From: Gammaproteobacteria bacterium
GTDB lineage: Bacteria; Pseudomonadota; Gammaproteobacteria; Steroidobacterales; Steroidobacteraceae
Length of the DNA: 64,000 nucleotides
Assembly: GCA_947469285.1 (NCBI GenBank)
Contig: CANIOW010000003.1
Coordinates: 62,001-126,000, forward strand
Reading direction: 5' to 3'
The notes beneath the pieces are model-generated. The model searched no databases. It had not been told where the DNA came from and saw nothing but the letters and a program-made list of their open reading frames with translations. Position numbers and translations under genes: made by a program. Below, in pieces: positions 1 through 10,446 of this stretch (position 1 is the first letter of the stretch; each line of letters begins with the position of its first letter).

Positions 1-734
1 GCTTGGTAGCTGCCGATAGGTTTACCGAACTGCTGACGCGTACTGGCATAGTCCACGGCAATGCGCACCATGCGCTCGGCCAGCCCCAACGCTTGCGCAG
101 CATTCACCACGGCGCCGCGCGCGAAAGCCAGTTCACGCAGCGCCGCGCCTTCCGCACCGCCGGCAAGCAAAGTAGCCGCGGCGGGTGTCCACGTCACCGT
201 GGCCAGCGAACGCAAACGGTCTACGGAAGCTTGACGCTGCAGCGTTGCTGCGGCGCGCTCCACCAAATGCACTTCATCGCCCTGGAACAACAGCAGCGCA
301 TCGCTTGCGGCCGCGCCCAGCACAGTAGCATTCAGTGGGTGCCCCACCGCCAAGCGCACTTCGCCAGCGGCCGCACGCGTCAGCCATGCCTGCGCGCGCG
401 GTGCACTGCAAGCCGCCAGCAAGGGCACGGCGATGCCAGCGTGCTCCACCAGATTTTCCGGCAAGGCGGCGCGGCCCACTTCTTCGGCCACCAACACGAA
501 GTCGATGTCCTGAAGGCCCAGACCACCGACCACTTCCGGCGCCAACATGCCGGGCAGGCCCAGCTCCACCAGGCGCGCCCAACGCTGCGGGTCATCGCCA
601 CCGGCTGCTGGGCCTTCGTTCAGTTCTGGGGCCCCCGCAGCGGCACGCAGCACCGCAGGCGCAGCCACATCGTCCAGCAGCTCACGCACGGCAGTGGCCA
701 TCATCCGCTGCTCTTCGGTGAAGGTGAAATCCAC
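1..734 (-). CDS. Acyl-CoA dehydrogenase, second subunit (3' end outside window)
   Basis: Starts at GTG 734, five bases after the stop of the upstream acyl-CoA dehydrogenase, and runs off the left edge, so about 244 N-terminal residues are visible. The N-terminus reads as the ACAD helical domain (VDFTFTEEQRMM). The last visible part matches the C-terminal helical domain (GLAERMVRIAVDYASTRQQF, then GKPIGSYQ), which normally lies near residue 240. FAD-dependent alpha,beta-dehydrogenation of an acyl-CoA is expected. Family knowledge: steroid-degrading bacteria often make alpha2beta2 ACADs from two adjacent genes with one FAD site per pair. The tandem arrangement and the weak middle-domain FAD motif here fit that. 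The exact substrate is inferred to be a ring C/D intermediate. The catalytic base region lies outside the window. Confidence 0.8.
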   Translation of the reverse strand, partial: MDFTFTEEQRMMATAVRELLDDVAAPAVLRAAAGAPELNEGPAAGGDDPQRWARLVELGLPGMLAPEVVGGLGLQDIDFVLVAEEVGRAALPENLVEHAGIAVPLLAACSAPRAQAWLTRAAAGEVRLAVGHPLNATVLGAAASDALLLFQGDEVHLVERAAATLQRQASVDRLRSLATVTWTPAAATLLAGGAEGAALRELAFARGAVVNAAQALGLAERMVRIAVDYASTRQQFGKPIGSYQ

Positions 735-739
735 GGCGC

Positions 740-1903
740 TTACCTCGGCATGCCGAGCACGCGCTCGGCGATGATGTTGCGCTGAATCTCGTTGGTGCCC
801 GCATAGATGGGTCCGCTCTGCGCGAAGATCCAGCCTTCCAGCCAATCGCCCACGCCCGCGGCCGCCGGCGCGTGCGGCAATAGCTCCGCGCGCGCGCCCA
901 GCAAGCTCATGGCCGCTGCATGCATGGCCAGGTCCAACTCGGACCAAAAGATTTTGTTCAAGCTGGCCTCGGCACCAATATGCCCACCCGCCATTAGGCG
1001 CGTGGCCGTGGCGTAGGTGTTCAGCGCATACGCCTCAGCCTGCAGCCAGGCTTTCGCCACGGCAGCGCGCACGGTGCCATCGGCCCGGTCCGCGTTCTGC
1101 CGGTACAGTTCCCCCAGCCGCCGCGCCGTGGCTTGGAAGCGCGCGGGGCTGCGCAGCATCAACCCGCGCTCAAAACCCGCGGTGGCCATGGCGATGTTCC
1201 AGCCTTGGCCTTCACCCCCCAGCCGGTTCGCCACCGGCACGCGGGCTTCTTCGAAGAAGATTTCGGCGAAACCTGTTTGCCCATGTAGCTGCGGAATACC
1301 GCGCACGCGTACACCGGGATGGCGCAGCGGCACCAGAATGAAACTGAGCCCTTTATGTTTGTCGCTGGCCGGGTCCGTGCGAAAGATGCCAAAGGCCCAG
1401 TCGGCATAGGTGCCGCGCGACGACCAGATCTTGTGGCCGCGCAGCACGTAGTCGTCGCCTTCGCGCGTGGCCGTGGCGCGGATGGCGGCCATGTCGGAAC
1501 CGGCCTGCGGTTCACTCCAGGCCTGCGCCCACATCTCTTCGCCGGCGGCCATGGGCGGCAGGTAGCGCGCCTTCTGCTCGGGCGTACCGAACTCCATCAG
1601 CGTGGGACCGAGCAGAAAGATGCCGTTTTGGTTGGCGCGCAGCGGCGCGCCGGCACGGTAGTATTCCTCTTCAAAGATCAGCCACTCGACGAGCGTGCAG
1701 CCCCGTCCACCGTATTCTTCCGGCCAAGTGACCATGCCCCAGCGGCCACCGGCGAGCTGGCGCTCCCATGCCACATGCTGCGCGAAGCCCGCCGCCCCTT
1801 CGAGCGTGTCCAGCTTTTCGCGCGGCACATTCGCTTCCATCCAAGCGCGTACTTCAGCGCGGAACGCCTGCTGCGCGGGCGTGTAGTGCAGCTGCACCGT
1901 CAT
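740..1903 (-). CDS. Acyl-CoA dehydrogenase (steroid ring C/D degradation type)
   Basis: 387 residues. I chose ATG 1903, one base after the echA20 stop, because homology starts at MTVQLHYTPAQQAFRAEV; an upstream in-frame ATG would add 43 residues that read through echA20. The FAD/substrate middle-domain motif is WAQAWSEPQAGSDMAAI and the C-terminal motif is PIYAGTNEIQRNIIAERVLG. At the MCAD catalytic-Glu position (IYEGT) this protein has Ala. A Glu is present in AGFERG, the helix-G position that supplies the base in isovaleryl- and long-chain ACADs. It probably pairs with the next gene as a heteromeric enzyme. Desaturation of a steroid-derived acyl-CoA is inferred from the operon (hsaD, hsaE, echA20). 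Confidence 0.88.
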   Translation of the reverse strand: MTVQLHYTPAQQAFRAEVRAWMEANVPREKLDTLEGAAGFAQHVAWERQLAGGRWGMVTWPEEYGGRGCTLVEWLIFEEEYYRAGAPLRANQNGIFLLGPTLMEFGTPEQKARYLPPMAAGEEMWAQAWSEPQAGSDMAAIRATATREGDDYVLRGHKIWSSRGTYADWAFGIFRTDPASDKHKGLSFILVPLRHPGVRVRGIPQLHGQTGFAEIFFEEARVPVANRLGGEGQGWNIAMATAGFERGLMLRSPARFQATARRLGELYRQNADRADGTVRAAVAKAWLQAEAYALNTYATATRLMAGGHIGAEASLNKIFWSELDLAMHAAAMSLLGARAELLPHAPAAAGVGDWLEGWIFAQSGPIYAGTNEIQRNIIAERVLGMPR

Positions 1904-1904
1904 C

Positions 1905-2654
1905 TTAAAAGTCCGCCTTGCCCTTGGTTTCCACGAAGGCATCGCGCGATTTCTGCGAGTCTTCGTGCATATACATTTCCAGCGTGAAGCCTTGCTCAAA
2001 GCGATAGAAGCGGTCCACGTCCCCCACTTCAATGCCGTTCAAAGCTTCCTTCGCCAAACGCAGCGCTTCGCGGCTCTTGCTGCCAATGATGGCGGCGAAG
2101 GCCCGCGCTGCTTCCAGCAACTGGTCCTTCGGCACCAGTTTTTCCACCGCGCCAAGGCGATAAGCCTCTGCCGCGGGCAGCGTGCCGCCGGTGAAGAACA
2201 GCGCCCGCACCTTATGCAGCGGCAGCATGCGCGAAAGATGCGCCGCCCCTCCCATCGCGCCGCGGTCAATTTCCGGCAGCGAAAAGAACGCGTCGTCTGC
2301 CGCAATGACGACATCGCTGGCACCACACATGCCAATACCACCACCAATCACAAAACCATGCACCGCAGTGACCACGGGGACCTCGCAGGCACGAATCGCC
2401 TTAAAGGTGAGGAAATTGCCGCGGTTCAAGGCCACGATGCGTTCTGGATGCGCCTGCATTTCCTTGATGTCGACCCCGGCACAGAAGCCACGGCCTTCGG
2501 CACGGATCAGCACGCAGCGCGTGTCCGGGTTCTTGCCAGCGGCGGTAATCAACCCCGGCAGTTCATTCCACTGCGCGCTGTTGAAGGCATTCACCGGCGG
2601 GTGAGCCAGCACAATTTCCGCTACCGCGCCGTGTTGTTCAATCCGAAAGGCCAT
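1905..2654 (-). CDS. echA20: EchA20-type crotonase, steroid D-ring hydrolase
   Basis: 249 residues, with an AAGGAA ribosome site nine bases before ATG 2654. It is a crotonase-fold protein with the pattern I recall for mycobacterial EchA20: RAEGRGFCAGVDIKEMQ, GGGIGMCGASDV, LPEIDRGAMGGAAHLSRM and the tail YRFEQGFTLEM. The first catalytic Glu of enoyl-CoA hydratases is absent (Gly-rich GGGIGM) while the second (LPEID) is kept, as in EchA20. Known role: hydrolytic opening of ring D of the CoA thioester made from HIP-CoA, ahead of IpdAB. It is comparable to ScdY of Comamonas. It sits between the hsaE-like gene and two acyl-CoA dehydrogenases. Identity rests on remembered sequence, not a search. 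Confidence 0.82.
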   Translation of the reverse strand: MAFRIEQHGAVAEIVLAHPPVNAFNSAQWNELPGLITAAGKNPDTRCVLIRAEGRGFCAGVDIKEMQAHPERIVALNRGNFLTFKAIRACEVPVVTAVHGFVIGGGIGMCGASDVVIAADDAFFSLPEIDRGAMGGAAHLSRMLPLHKVRALFFTGGTLPAAEAYRLGAVEKLVPKDQLLEAARAFAAIIGSKSREALRLAKEALNGIEVGDVDRFYRFEQGFTLEMYMHEDSQKSRDAFVETKGKADF

Positions 2655-2681
2655 GAAGCGTTCCTTCTAAAACCGTGCTTG

Positions 2682-3509
2682 TCAGGTGAACCGTACGCTG
2701 GCAGTGCCCACCTGGTCGAGTTCCAGCGCGAACACATCGCCAGCGCGGGCGGGCTCCAGCGGCACCAGCGAACCCGACAGGATAATTTCGCCGGCCTCCA
2801 GCGCCACGCCGCGTGCCCCCAAGGTATTGGCCAGCCAAGCCACCGCCACCAGCGGCGAACCTTGCACTGCGCTGCCGAAACCGCGCGACAGCGGCTGGCC
2901 GTTCTTCGTCACGCGCACTTCCAGCGCGGCCAGGTCCAGCCCGCGCGGGTCCACGCGCGCCGTACCCAGCACGTACACGCCGCAAGAGGCGTTGTCCGCC
3001 ACCGTGTCGACGATGCGGATGTTCCACTGGTCGATACGCGAATCGACGATCTCGAAGCAAGGCACCACGCATTCGGTGGCGGCCAGCACTTGCTCCGGCG
3101 TAATGCCCGGGCCCAGCAAGCGCTCTTTCAGGATGAAGCCAATCTCTGCTTCTGCGCGCGGCTGGATGAGGTGGCCGGCAATCTTCACTGCGGCGCCATC
3201 AGCCACGGTCATGCGGTCGGTCAGGAAGCCGAAGTCCGGCTGGTGCACGCCGAGCATGTCCTGCACGGCCTTGCTCGTCACCCCGATCTTCTTGCCGATG
3301 ACACGTTCACCATCCTTCACCCGCAGGCGCAGAAACTCCAGCGAAACCGCATAGGCATCATCGAGCGTCATCGACGGATGACGCTCGCGCAACGGGGCCA
3401 CGGTGCGCTGCTGACGCAGACAGGCATATAACTCGTCGCCCAGCTCGCCCACCTGTGCAGCGCTCAGCGCTGCGGTCCCCAACTCCACCGGCTCACTGGT
3501 CATGCTCAT
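2682..3509 (-). CDS. hsaE: 2-hydroxypentadienoate/2-hydroxyhexadienoate hydratase
   Basis: 275 residues of the 2-keto-4-pentenoate hydratase/oxalocrotonate decarboxylase family (MhpD, TesE, HsaE). Visible family signatures are VIGKKIGVTSKAVQ, the metal-binding region PRAEAEIGFIL with its acidic residues, and ENASCG-like DNASCGVYVLG. The start ATG 3509 follows the hydrolase stop directly (TGAATG), with GGAAGG just upstream, so translation is coupled. It would hydrate the dienoate released by the preceding HsaD-type hydrolase, giving the 4-hydroxy-2-oxo acid used by HsaF (17461). Decarboxylase function cannot be fully excluded by sequence alone, but the steroid gene context favours hydratase. 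Confidence 0.85.
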   Translation of the reverse strand: MSMTSEPVELGTAALSAAQVGELGDELYACLRQQRTVAPLRERHPSMTLDDAYAVSLEFLRLRVKDGERVIGKKIGVTSKAVQDMLGVHQPDFGFLTDRMTVADGAAVKIAGHLIQPRAEAEIGFILKERLLGPGITPEQVLAATECVVPCFEIVDSRIDQWNIRIVDTVADNASCGVYVLGTARVDPRGLDLAALEVRVTKNGQPLSRGFGSAVQGSPLVAVAWLANTLGARGVALEAGEIILSGSLVPLEPARAGDVFALELDQVGTASVRFT

Positions 3510-4364
3510 TCAACCTTCCAGAAACTGCAGCACGTGACGGTTGAACTCCGCCGCGCGTTCAATCATGACCCAATGCCCGACGCCGCCGTAGAGAATAAAG
3601 CTGGCCTGCGGACAGGCGGTTAGCACCTTGTGGGCACCGGAGATGGGGCAGAACACATCTTCTTGGCCCCAAAAGCCGAGAATAGGGCAGGTCAGTTCGC
3701 CAAGGCGCGGCGTGAGATCGGGAATTCTTAAGCGGGCCAGGACATCCGTAGGCTGTGTCACCAGCACATTCCAGCGCTCGTCGACGAGGGCGTCATCGAC
3801 ATGCCGCGGATCGTGGGCGAGCATCTCCAGAATCTGGCGCAGCCAGTCCTTGTTGCGGTCCTGTTTCACAAAGCCCGTCACCATCTTCTGAATGCCTGGC
3901 ATCTGAAAATAGGTCTCGGAACTTTCGATGCCGCCGGTGGCCATCATCACCAGCTTTTGCACGCGGTGCGGCGCCTGCAGCGCAATGTCGATCGCCACGG
4001 CGCCACCCAATGAATTACCCACCAGCACCGCAGGACCCACGTCCAGCAAGTCGAGGAGTTCCATGATGGTGGACGACAACAGGCTCAGCGTGTAGTCGAT
4101 GCCGGACGGTTTGGACGACCAGCCAAAGCCCAGCAAATCCGGCACGATGACCCGATGGCCCGCCGCCGCCAACGGCTTCAGGTTGTGCTTGAAATTGCTC
4201 CAACCGTTGGCGCCGGGGCCGCTGCCCTGGATGAGCACCACGGTCTTGCCCGAGGGACGGACGGTGGCGTCCAGTACTTCGTGATAGTGCAATGAATAGC
4301 CGGACGGCAGCGGCAGCGAACGGTGAAACGGCGGCGAAGCCGGCAAGGCAGCAGCATCAGACAT
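3510..4364 (-). CDS. hsaD: Meta-cleavage product C-C hydrolase (4,9-DSHA hydrolase-like)
   Basis: 284-residue alpha/beta hydrolase. I chose ATG 4364 because GGGGGAT lies about seven bases upstream; in-frame ATGs at 4379 and 4412 are alternatives. The nucleophile is Ser118 in VGNSLGG, with the acid in WGQEDVF and the His in GVGHWVMIE. This is the arrangement of BphD/HsaD hydrolases that split meta-ring-fission products. The usual HGSGPG oxyanion segment reads IQGSGPGA, so His is replaced by Gln. In steroid degradation HsaD cleaves 4,9-DSHA into HIP (rings C/D) and 2-hydroxyhexa-2,4-dienoate. It is the first gene of the operon with hsaE, echA20 and two acyl-CoA dehydrogenases, divergent from katG. 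Confidence 0.85.
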   Translation of the reverse strand: MSDAAALPASPPFHRSLPLPSGYSLHYHEVLDATVRPSGKTVVLIQGSGPGANGWSNFKHNLKPLAAAGHRVIVPDLLGFGWSSKPSGIDYTLSLLSSTIMELLDLLDVGPAVLVGNSLGGAVAIDIALQAPHRVQKLVMMATGGIESSETYFQMPGIQKMVTGFVKQDRNKDWLRQILEMLAHDPRHVDDALVDERWNVLVTQPTDVLARLRIPDLTPRLGELTCPILGFWGQEDVFCPISGAHKVLTACPQASFILYGGVGHWVMIERAAEFNRHVLQFLEG

Positions 4365-4458
4365 CTTGTTATCCCCCATTTTCCGCAGTGAATCATCCCG
4401 CGCAGTACGCATCCATGCTGGAGCCGGCCCGCAACGAGGCTACACTTTTACACCAGTC

Positions 4459-6928
<2,470 letters not shown>

Positions 6929-6946
6929 GGTAGCCGGGTGCAGCTT

Positions 6947-6970
6947 GCGGCCGGCCGGGAGGTCGGCCGC
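6947..6970. terminator. Hairpin between convergent katG and thiolase
   Basis: GCGGCCG, a 10-base loop, and CGGCCGC form a 7-bp GC stem between the katG stop and the end of the convergent thiolase gene. There is no U-tract, so it is only a possible bidirectional termination or pausing structure. Confidence 0.3.
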
Positions 6971-6985
6971 CATTGGCTGCCGGCT

Positions 6986-8188
6986 TCAGGCAATCTCAAA
7001 CAGGCCGGCGGCGCCCATGCCGGCGCCAACGCACATCGTCACCACTACATAGCGCACCCCACGACGCTTGCCTTCGATGAGCGCATGGCCAGCCAAACGC
7101 GCACCGCTCATACCGAACGGGTGGCCGACGGCCACCGCGCCACCATCCACGTTCAGGCGCTCGTCGGGAATGCCCAGACGGTCGCGGCAGTAGATGGCCT
7201 GGCAGGCGAATGCTTCGTTCAGCTCCCACAGGCCGATGTCATCCACCTTCAGCCCGTGCTGCTTCAGCAACTTCGGGACCGCAAACACCGGGCCAATGCC
7301 CATCTCGTCCGGTTCGCAGCCCGCCACGGCCATGCCGCGGAACACGCCGAGCGGCGCTAGGCCACGGCGCGTCGCTTCGCCGGCTTCCATCAGCACCAGC
7401 GCGGCGGCACCGTCCGACAGCTGGGACGCGTTGCCGGCAGTGATGTGCTTGCCCACCTTAATGACCGAGCCGTCCTTGTACACCGGCTCCAGCTTCGCCA
7501 GACCCTCGAGCGTGGTGTCCGCGCGCACGCCTTCGTCAGCGAGCAAGCGTACTTCCTGATAAGTGGTTTCCTTCGTCACCTTGTCCACCACGGCCTTGCG
7601 GGTGGTCAGCGGCGCCAGCTCCATGTCGAAGCGGCCTGCAGCCTGCGCGGCGGCCGTCTTGTGGTGGCTGGCCATGGAGAACGCGTCCTGCGCCTCGCGG
7701 CTGATGCCATAGCGTGCGGCCACGATCTCGGCGGTTTCGATCATGGGCATGTAGGCGTGCGGCCAGACGGCGGTCACGGCGTCGCAGCGAATGCGGTAGG
7801 TATTACGGTGCGGCGTCTGGATAAGGCTGACGGAATCCACACCAGCGCCGACTACCACCTGCATCCCGTCGTGCACGATCTGGCGCGCCGCAATGCTCAC
7901 GGCCATGAGGCCCGAAGAGCAGAGGCGGTCGACGGACATGCCGGAGGTGGTGACGGGCAGACCGGCGGTAGCCACCGCGAGACGACCAACGTTGTAGCTC
8001 TGCGTGCCCTGCTGCGACGTCACGCCAAGCACCAGGTCCTCGACCGAAGCGGGATCGATACCAGCACGGCGGACGGCCTCGCGCACCGCGTGGCCCGCGA
8101 GAACGGGCGTTTCGGTGTCGTTGAAGGCGCCGCGAAAGGCTTTGCCGATGGGGGTACGGGCGACGGAGACAATGACGGCTTCACGCAT
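6986..8188 (-). CDS. Thiolase (acetyl-CoA acyltransferase)
   Basis: 400-residue thiolase. The nucleophilic Cys90 is in [13 protein letters not shown]. The other active-site segments are [15 protein letters not shown] and CVGAGMG with the second Cys. The start at 8188 has GGAAG about eight bases upstream. It would cleave a 3-oxoacyl-CoA with CoA. It is the last gene of the ipd operon, 75 bases after the MaoC hydratase gene. It differs clearly from the FadA6-like thiolase in the same operon, so it probably acts on a different intermediate, such as a side-chain or late C/D-ring acyl-CoA. Which one cannot be read from the sequence. Confidence 0.85.
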   Translation of the reverse strand: MREAVIVSVARTPIGKAFRGAFNDTETPVLAGHAVREAVRRAGIDPASVEDLVLGVTSQQGTQSYNVGRLAVATAGLPVTTSGMSVDRLCSSGLMAVSIAARQIVHDGMQVVVGAGVDSVSLIQTPHRNTYRIRCDAVTAVWPHAYMPMIETAEIVAARYGISREAQDAFSMASHHKTAAAQAAGRFDMELAPLTTRKAVVDKVTKETTYQEVRLLADEGVRADTTLEGLAKLEPVYKDGSVIKVGKHITAGNASQLSDGAAALVLMEAGEATRRGLAPLGVFRGMAVAGCEPDEMGIGPVFAVPKLLKQHGLKVDDIGLWELNEAFACQAIYCRDRLGIPDERLNVDGGAVAVGHPFGMSGARLAGHALIEGKRRGVRYVVVTMCVGAGMGAAGLFEIA

Positions 8189-8263
8189 GGCAATACTTCC
8201 TGTTTCAAAGTCGGCCAGCCTGAACCCATCGGGCAGACTGGCAAGGCAGAATTTTTATCGGAT

Positions 8264-8725
8264 TCAGGCCGGGATGAACCGGCTAATGGTATCTGCAACA
8301 CAAACGGGGCGCTCGGCGCCTTCGCGCTCCACCGTGACGCGCACCGTCACCTGCACGCCCTTACCCGCCTCTTCGGCGGCGACGACTTCACCGCGACCAC
8401 GCAAGCGGCTGCCGGCAGGAACGATCCCCATGAAGCGAACGCGTTCGAGACCATAGTTGATGCCCATGGACACCTGCTCCACCTGCATGAGCTGCGGCAA
8501 GAACCGGTTCACCAGCGACAGCGTCAGATAACCGTGGGCAATGCAGCCACCGAAAGGGCCAGCCGCTGCCCGCACGGGGTCAACGTGGATCCACTGGTGG
8601 TCGCCGGTGGCATCCGCAAACTGCTGAATGCGCTCTTGCGACACGGTCTCCCAGTCCGTGGGCCCGAACTGCGCGCCCACGGTCCCCAGCAAGGCCGCAG
8701 GCGAGGCGTAGACCTGCGCCGTCAT
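8264..8725 (-). CDS. MaoC-family (R)-enoyl-CoA hydratase
   Basis: 153-residue hot-dog fold protein. The catalytic Asp42 and His47 of the D-x4-H R-hydratase motif are visible in FADATGDHQWIHVDP, followed by the overhang-like GGCIAHGYLTLSL. The start ATG overlaps the ipdF stop by four bases (ATGA), so the two are translationally coupled. It would hydrate a 2-enoyl-CoA to the (R)-3-hydroxyacyl-CoA. Coupling to IpdF (a 3-hydroxyacyl dehydrogenase type SDR) and a downstream thiolase gives a complete beta-oxidation turn for a steroid fragment. The substrate is inferred only from the operon. Confidence 0.85.
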   Translation of the reverse strand: MTAQVYASPAALLGTVGAQFGPTDWETVSQERIQQFADATGDHQWIHVDPVRAAAGPFGGCIAHGYLTLSLVNRFLPQLMQVEQVSMGINYGLERVRFMGIVPAGSRLRGRGEVVAAEEAGKGVQVTVRVTVEREGAERPVCVADTISRFIPA

Positions 8726-9510
8726 GGGTGCTGGCTCGACACCGAAACCACTTCACCGGTCATGTAGGTGGCCAAGTCTGACGCCAGGAAGGTTATGACG
8801 TTAGCCACCTCCCAAGGTTCTGCCGCACGACCGAAAGCCTCGCGGCGCGTCAGGTCTGCCAGCAACTCATCGGTGGTCACCTTGGCGAGAAACGCATGCA
8901 TGGCAATACTGGGGGCTACCGCATTGATGCGCACACCATAGGCTGCTGCTTCCAGTGCCGAGCAGCGCGTGAAGGCCATGACGCCGGCTTTCGCCGCGGC
9001 GTAGTGGCTCTGCAATTCCTGCGCGCGCCAGCCGAGCACCGAAGCGTTGTTGACGATGATGCCGGCTTTGCGTGCATAGAAATGCGGCAACACCGCGCGG
9101 GTCATGCGCATCACGGAGGTTAGCGTGACATCGATGACCTTGTGCCACTGTTCATCGGGCATGTCCACCACCGTGGAGGAACCACCGAGCCCGGCGTTGT
9201 TTACCAACACATCAAGATGGCCAAACTCGGCGATGGCCGCCGCCAGCAGGGCCTGCACCTGACTCTCCTGCGTGACATCGCACACCATGGACGGCGGACG
9301 CACACCGCCTTGCAGTGCAGCGAGACGATCCGCGGCTTCGTCGAGCCGACGCGCATGCGCATCGCTTAGAAAAACCTGCGCCCCTTCCTCGGCCATGCGC
9401 TCAGCCGTGGCCCAGCCAATGCCGGTGCCCGCCGCGGCGGTGATCAGCACCTTCTTTCCCTGCAGTAGACCGCGCGGCACGGGCCGTGGCGGTATCGGTA
9501 GCTTGCTCAT
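8722..9510 (-). CDS. ipdF: IpdF-type short-chain dehydrogenase
   Basis: 262 residues from ATG 9510, which overlaps the preceding SDR stop as ATGA; a GTG at 9519 is an alternative. The Rossmann motif is an unusual TAAAGTGIG and the catalytic set is Ser in NNASVLGW, then Tyr and Lys in SHYAAAKAG with correct spacing. The AAAGTGIG and NNASVLGWRAQ segments are those I remember from mycobacterial Rv3559c (IpdF). IpdF oxidises the 5-hydroxy group of the HIP-CoA-derived intermediate before IpdC/IpdAB act; Comamonas ScdG is the proteobacterial counterpart. Position in an operon with ipdA, ipdB, ipdC and fadA6 supports this. Confidence 0.85.
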   Translation of the reverse strand: MSKLPIPPRPVPRGLLQGKKVLITAAAGTGIGWATAERMAEEGAQVFLSDAHARRLDEAADRLAALQGGVRPPSMVCDVTQESQVQALLAAAIAEFGHLDVLVNNAGLGGSSTVVDMPDEQWHKVIDVTLTSVMRMTRAVLPHFYARKAGIIVNNASVLGWRAQELQSHYAAAKAGVMAFTRCSALEAAAYGVRINAVAPSIAMHAFLAKVTTDELLADLTRREAFGRAAEPWEVANVITFLASDLATYMTGEVVSVSSQHP

Positions 9511-10409
9511 GAACCCCACACCTTTTTTTGTACTGGGCGCGCGGCCAGCAGCTGCGCCATCACCGGGCCCAGTTCGTTGGGTGCCCAGCGCGCGCCTTTA
9601 TCCATGGTTGGGCCGTCGTTCCAGCCGTTGGCGAGGCGAATCATGCCGCCTTGCAGCTCGAAGACGCAGCCACTGACGGCGCGGCTTGCACTGCTGCCGA
9701 GCCACACCACCGCAGGAGCCACATTGTCCGGGTCTTGCGCATCAAAGCCGCTCTCGGGTTTTTTCATGGCGGTGGCAAACGCCTCTTCCGTCATGCGCGT
9801 CCGTGCTGCTGGCGCGAGCGCATTGGCGGTAATGCCATAACGCGCCAGTTCCGCTGCCTGCACCAGGGTTAGTGAGGCGATGCCGCCCTTGGCCGCCGAG
9901 TACGCACTCTGGGCAATGCTGCCTTGCAACCCAGCACCACTGGTGGTGTTGATAATGCGCGCATCCACCGGCTGCCCGGCCTTGGCGCGTGACCGCCAGA
10001 AGTCCACCGCATGGCGAGCCACGCAGAAGTGTCCGCGCAGATGTACGCGCATCGTGGCGTCCCATTCGTCGACCGTGGCACTGACAAACATGCGGTCGCG
10101 CACCATGCCGGCGTTATTGACCACCACATCGAGTGTGCCGAACGTGTCCACCGCCGTGCGGATAATATTCGCTGCACCGTCCCAGTCGGCAACATCGTCG
10201 CCATTCGCGACCGCGGCGCCACCGGCCGCGAGAATCTCATCGACCACGGCCTGCGCCGTCGACAGGTCGCGACCCACGCCGGCCAGACTGGCGCCTAGAT
10301 CGTTCACCACCACCTGCGCACCTTCCGCTGCGAAGGCGAGCGCATAAGCACGGCCCAGCCCGCGTCCGGCGCCCGTAATGATGACCACGCGTCCGTCACA
10401 AATACCCAT
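9507..10409 (-). CDS. Short-chain dehydrogenase, 17-beta-HSD4/MFE-2 type
   Basis: 300 residues from ATG 10409, with GGGGGAA upstream. The cofactor site is TGAGRGLGRAYA followed by VVVNDLG, the layout of the multifunctional-enzyme type 2 dehydrogenase domain and of mycobacterial Rv3548c/HSD4-like proteins. The catalytic Ser, Tyr and Lys sit in NTTSGAGLQGSIAQSAYSAA and then K. It would oxidise a 3-hydroxyacyl-CoA or a steroid hydroxyl with NAD+. It is coupled to ipdF by a 4-base overlap, so the two dehydrogenases are probably made together. Substrate unknown; beta-oxidation of a ring C/D or side-chain CoA ester is likely. Confidence 0.82.
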   Translation of the reverse strand: MGICDGRVVIITGAGRGLGRAYALAFAAEGAQVVVNDLGASLAGVGRDLSTAQAVVDEILAAGGAAVANGDDVADWDGAANIIRTAVDTFGTLDVVVNNAGMVRDRMFVSATVDEWDATMRVHLRGHFCVARHAVDFWRSRAKAGQPVDARIINTTSGAGLQGSIAQSAYSAAKGGIASLTLVQAAELARYGITANALAPAARTRMTEEAFATAMKKPESGFDAQDPDNVAPAVVWLGSSASRAVSGCVFELQGGMIRLANGWNDGPTMDKGARWAPNELGPVMAQLLAARPVQKKVWGS

Positions 10410-10446
10410 CGTCGGTTTCCCCCGCAAGGCGCCTACGCGCCCGTTC

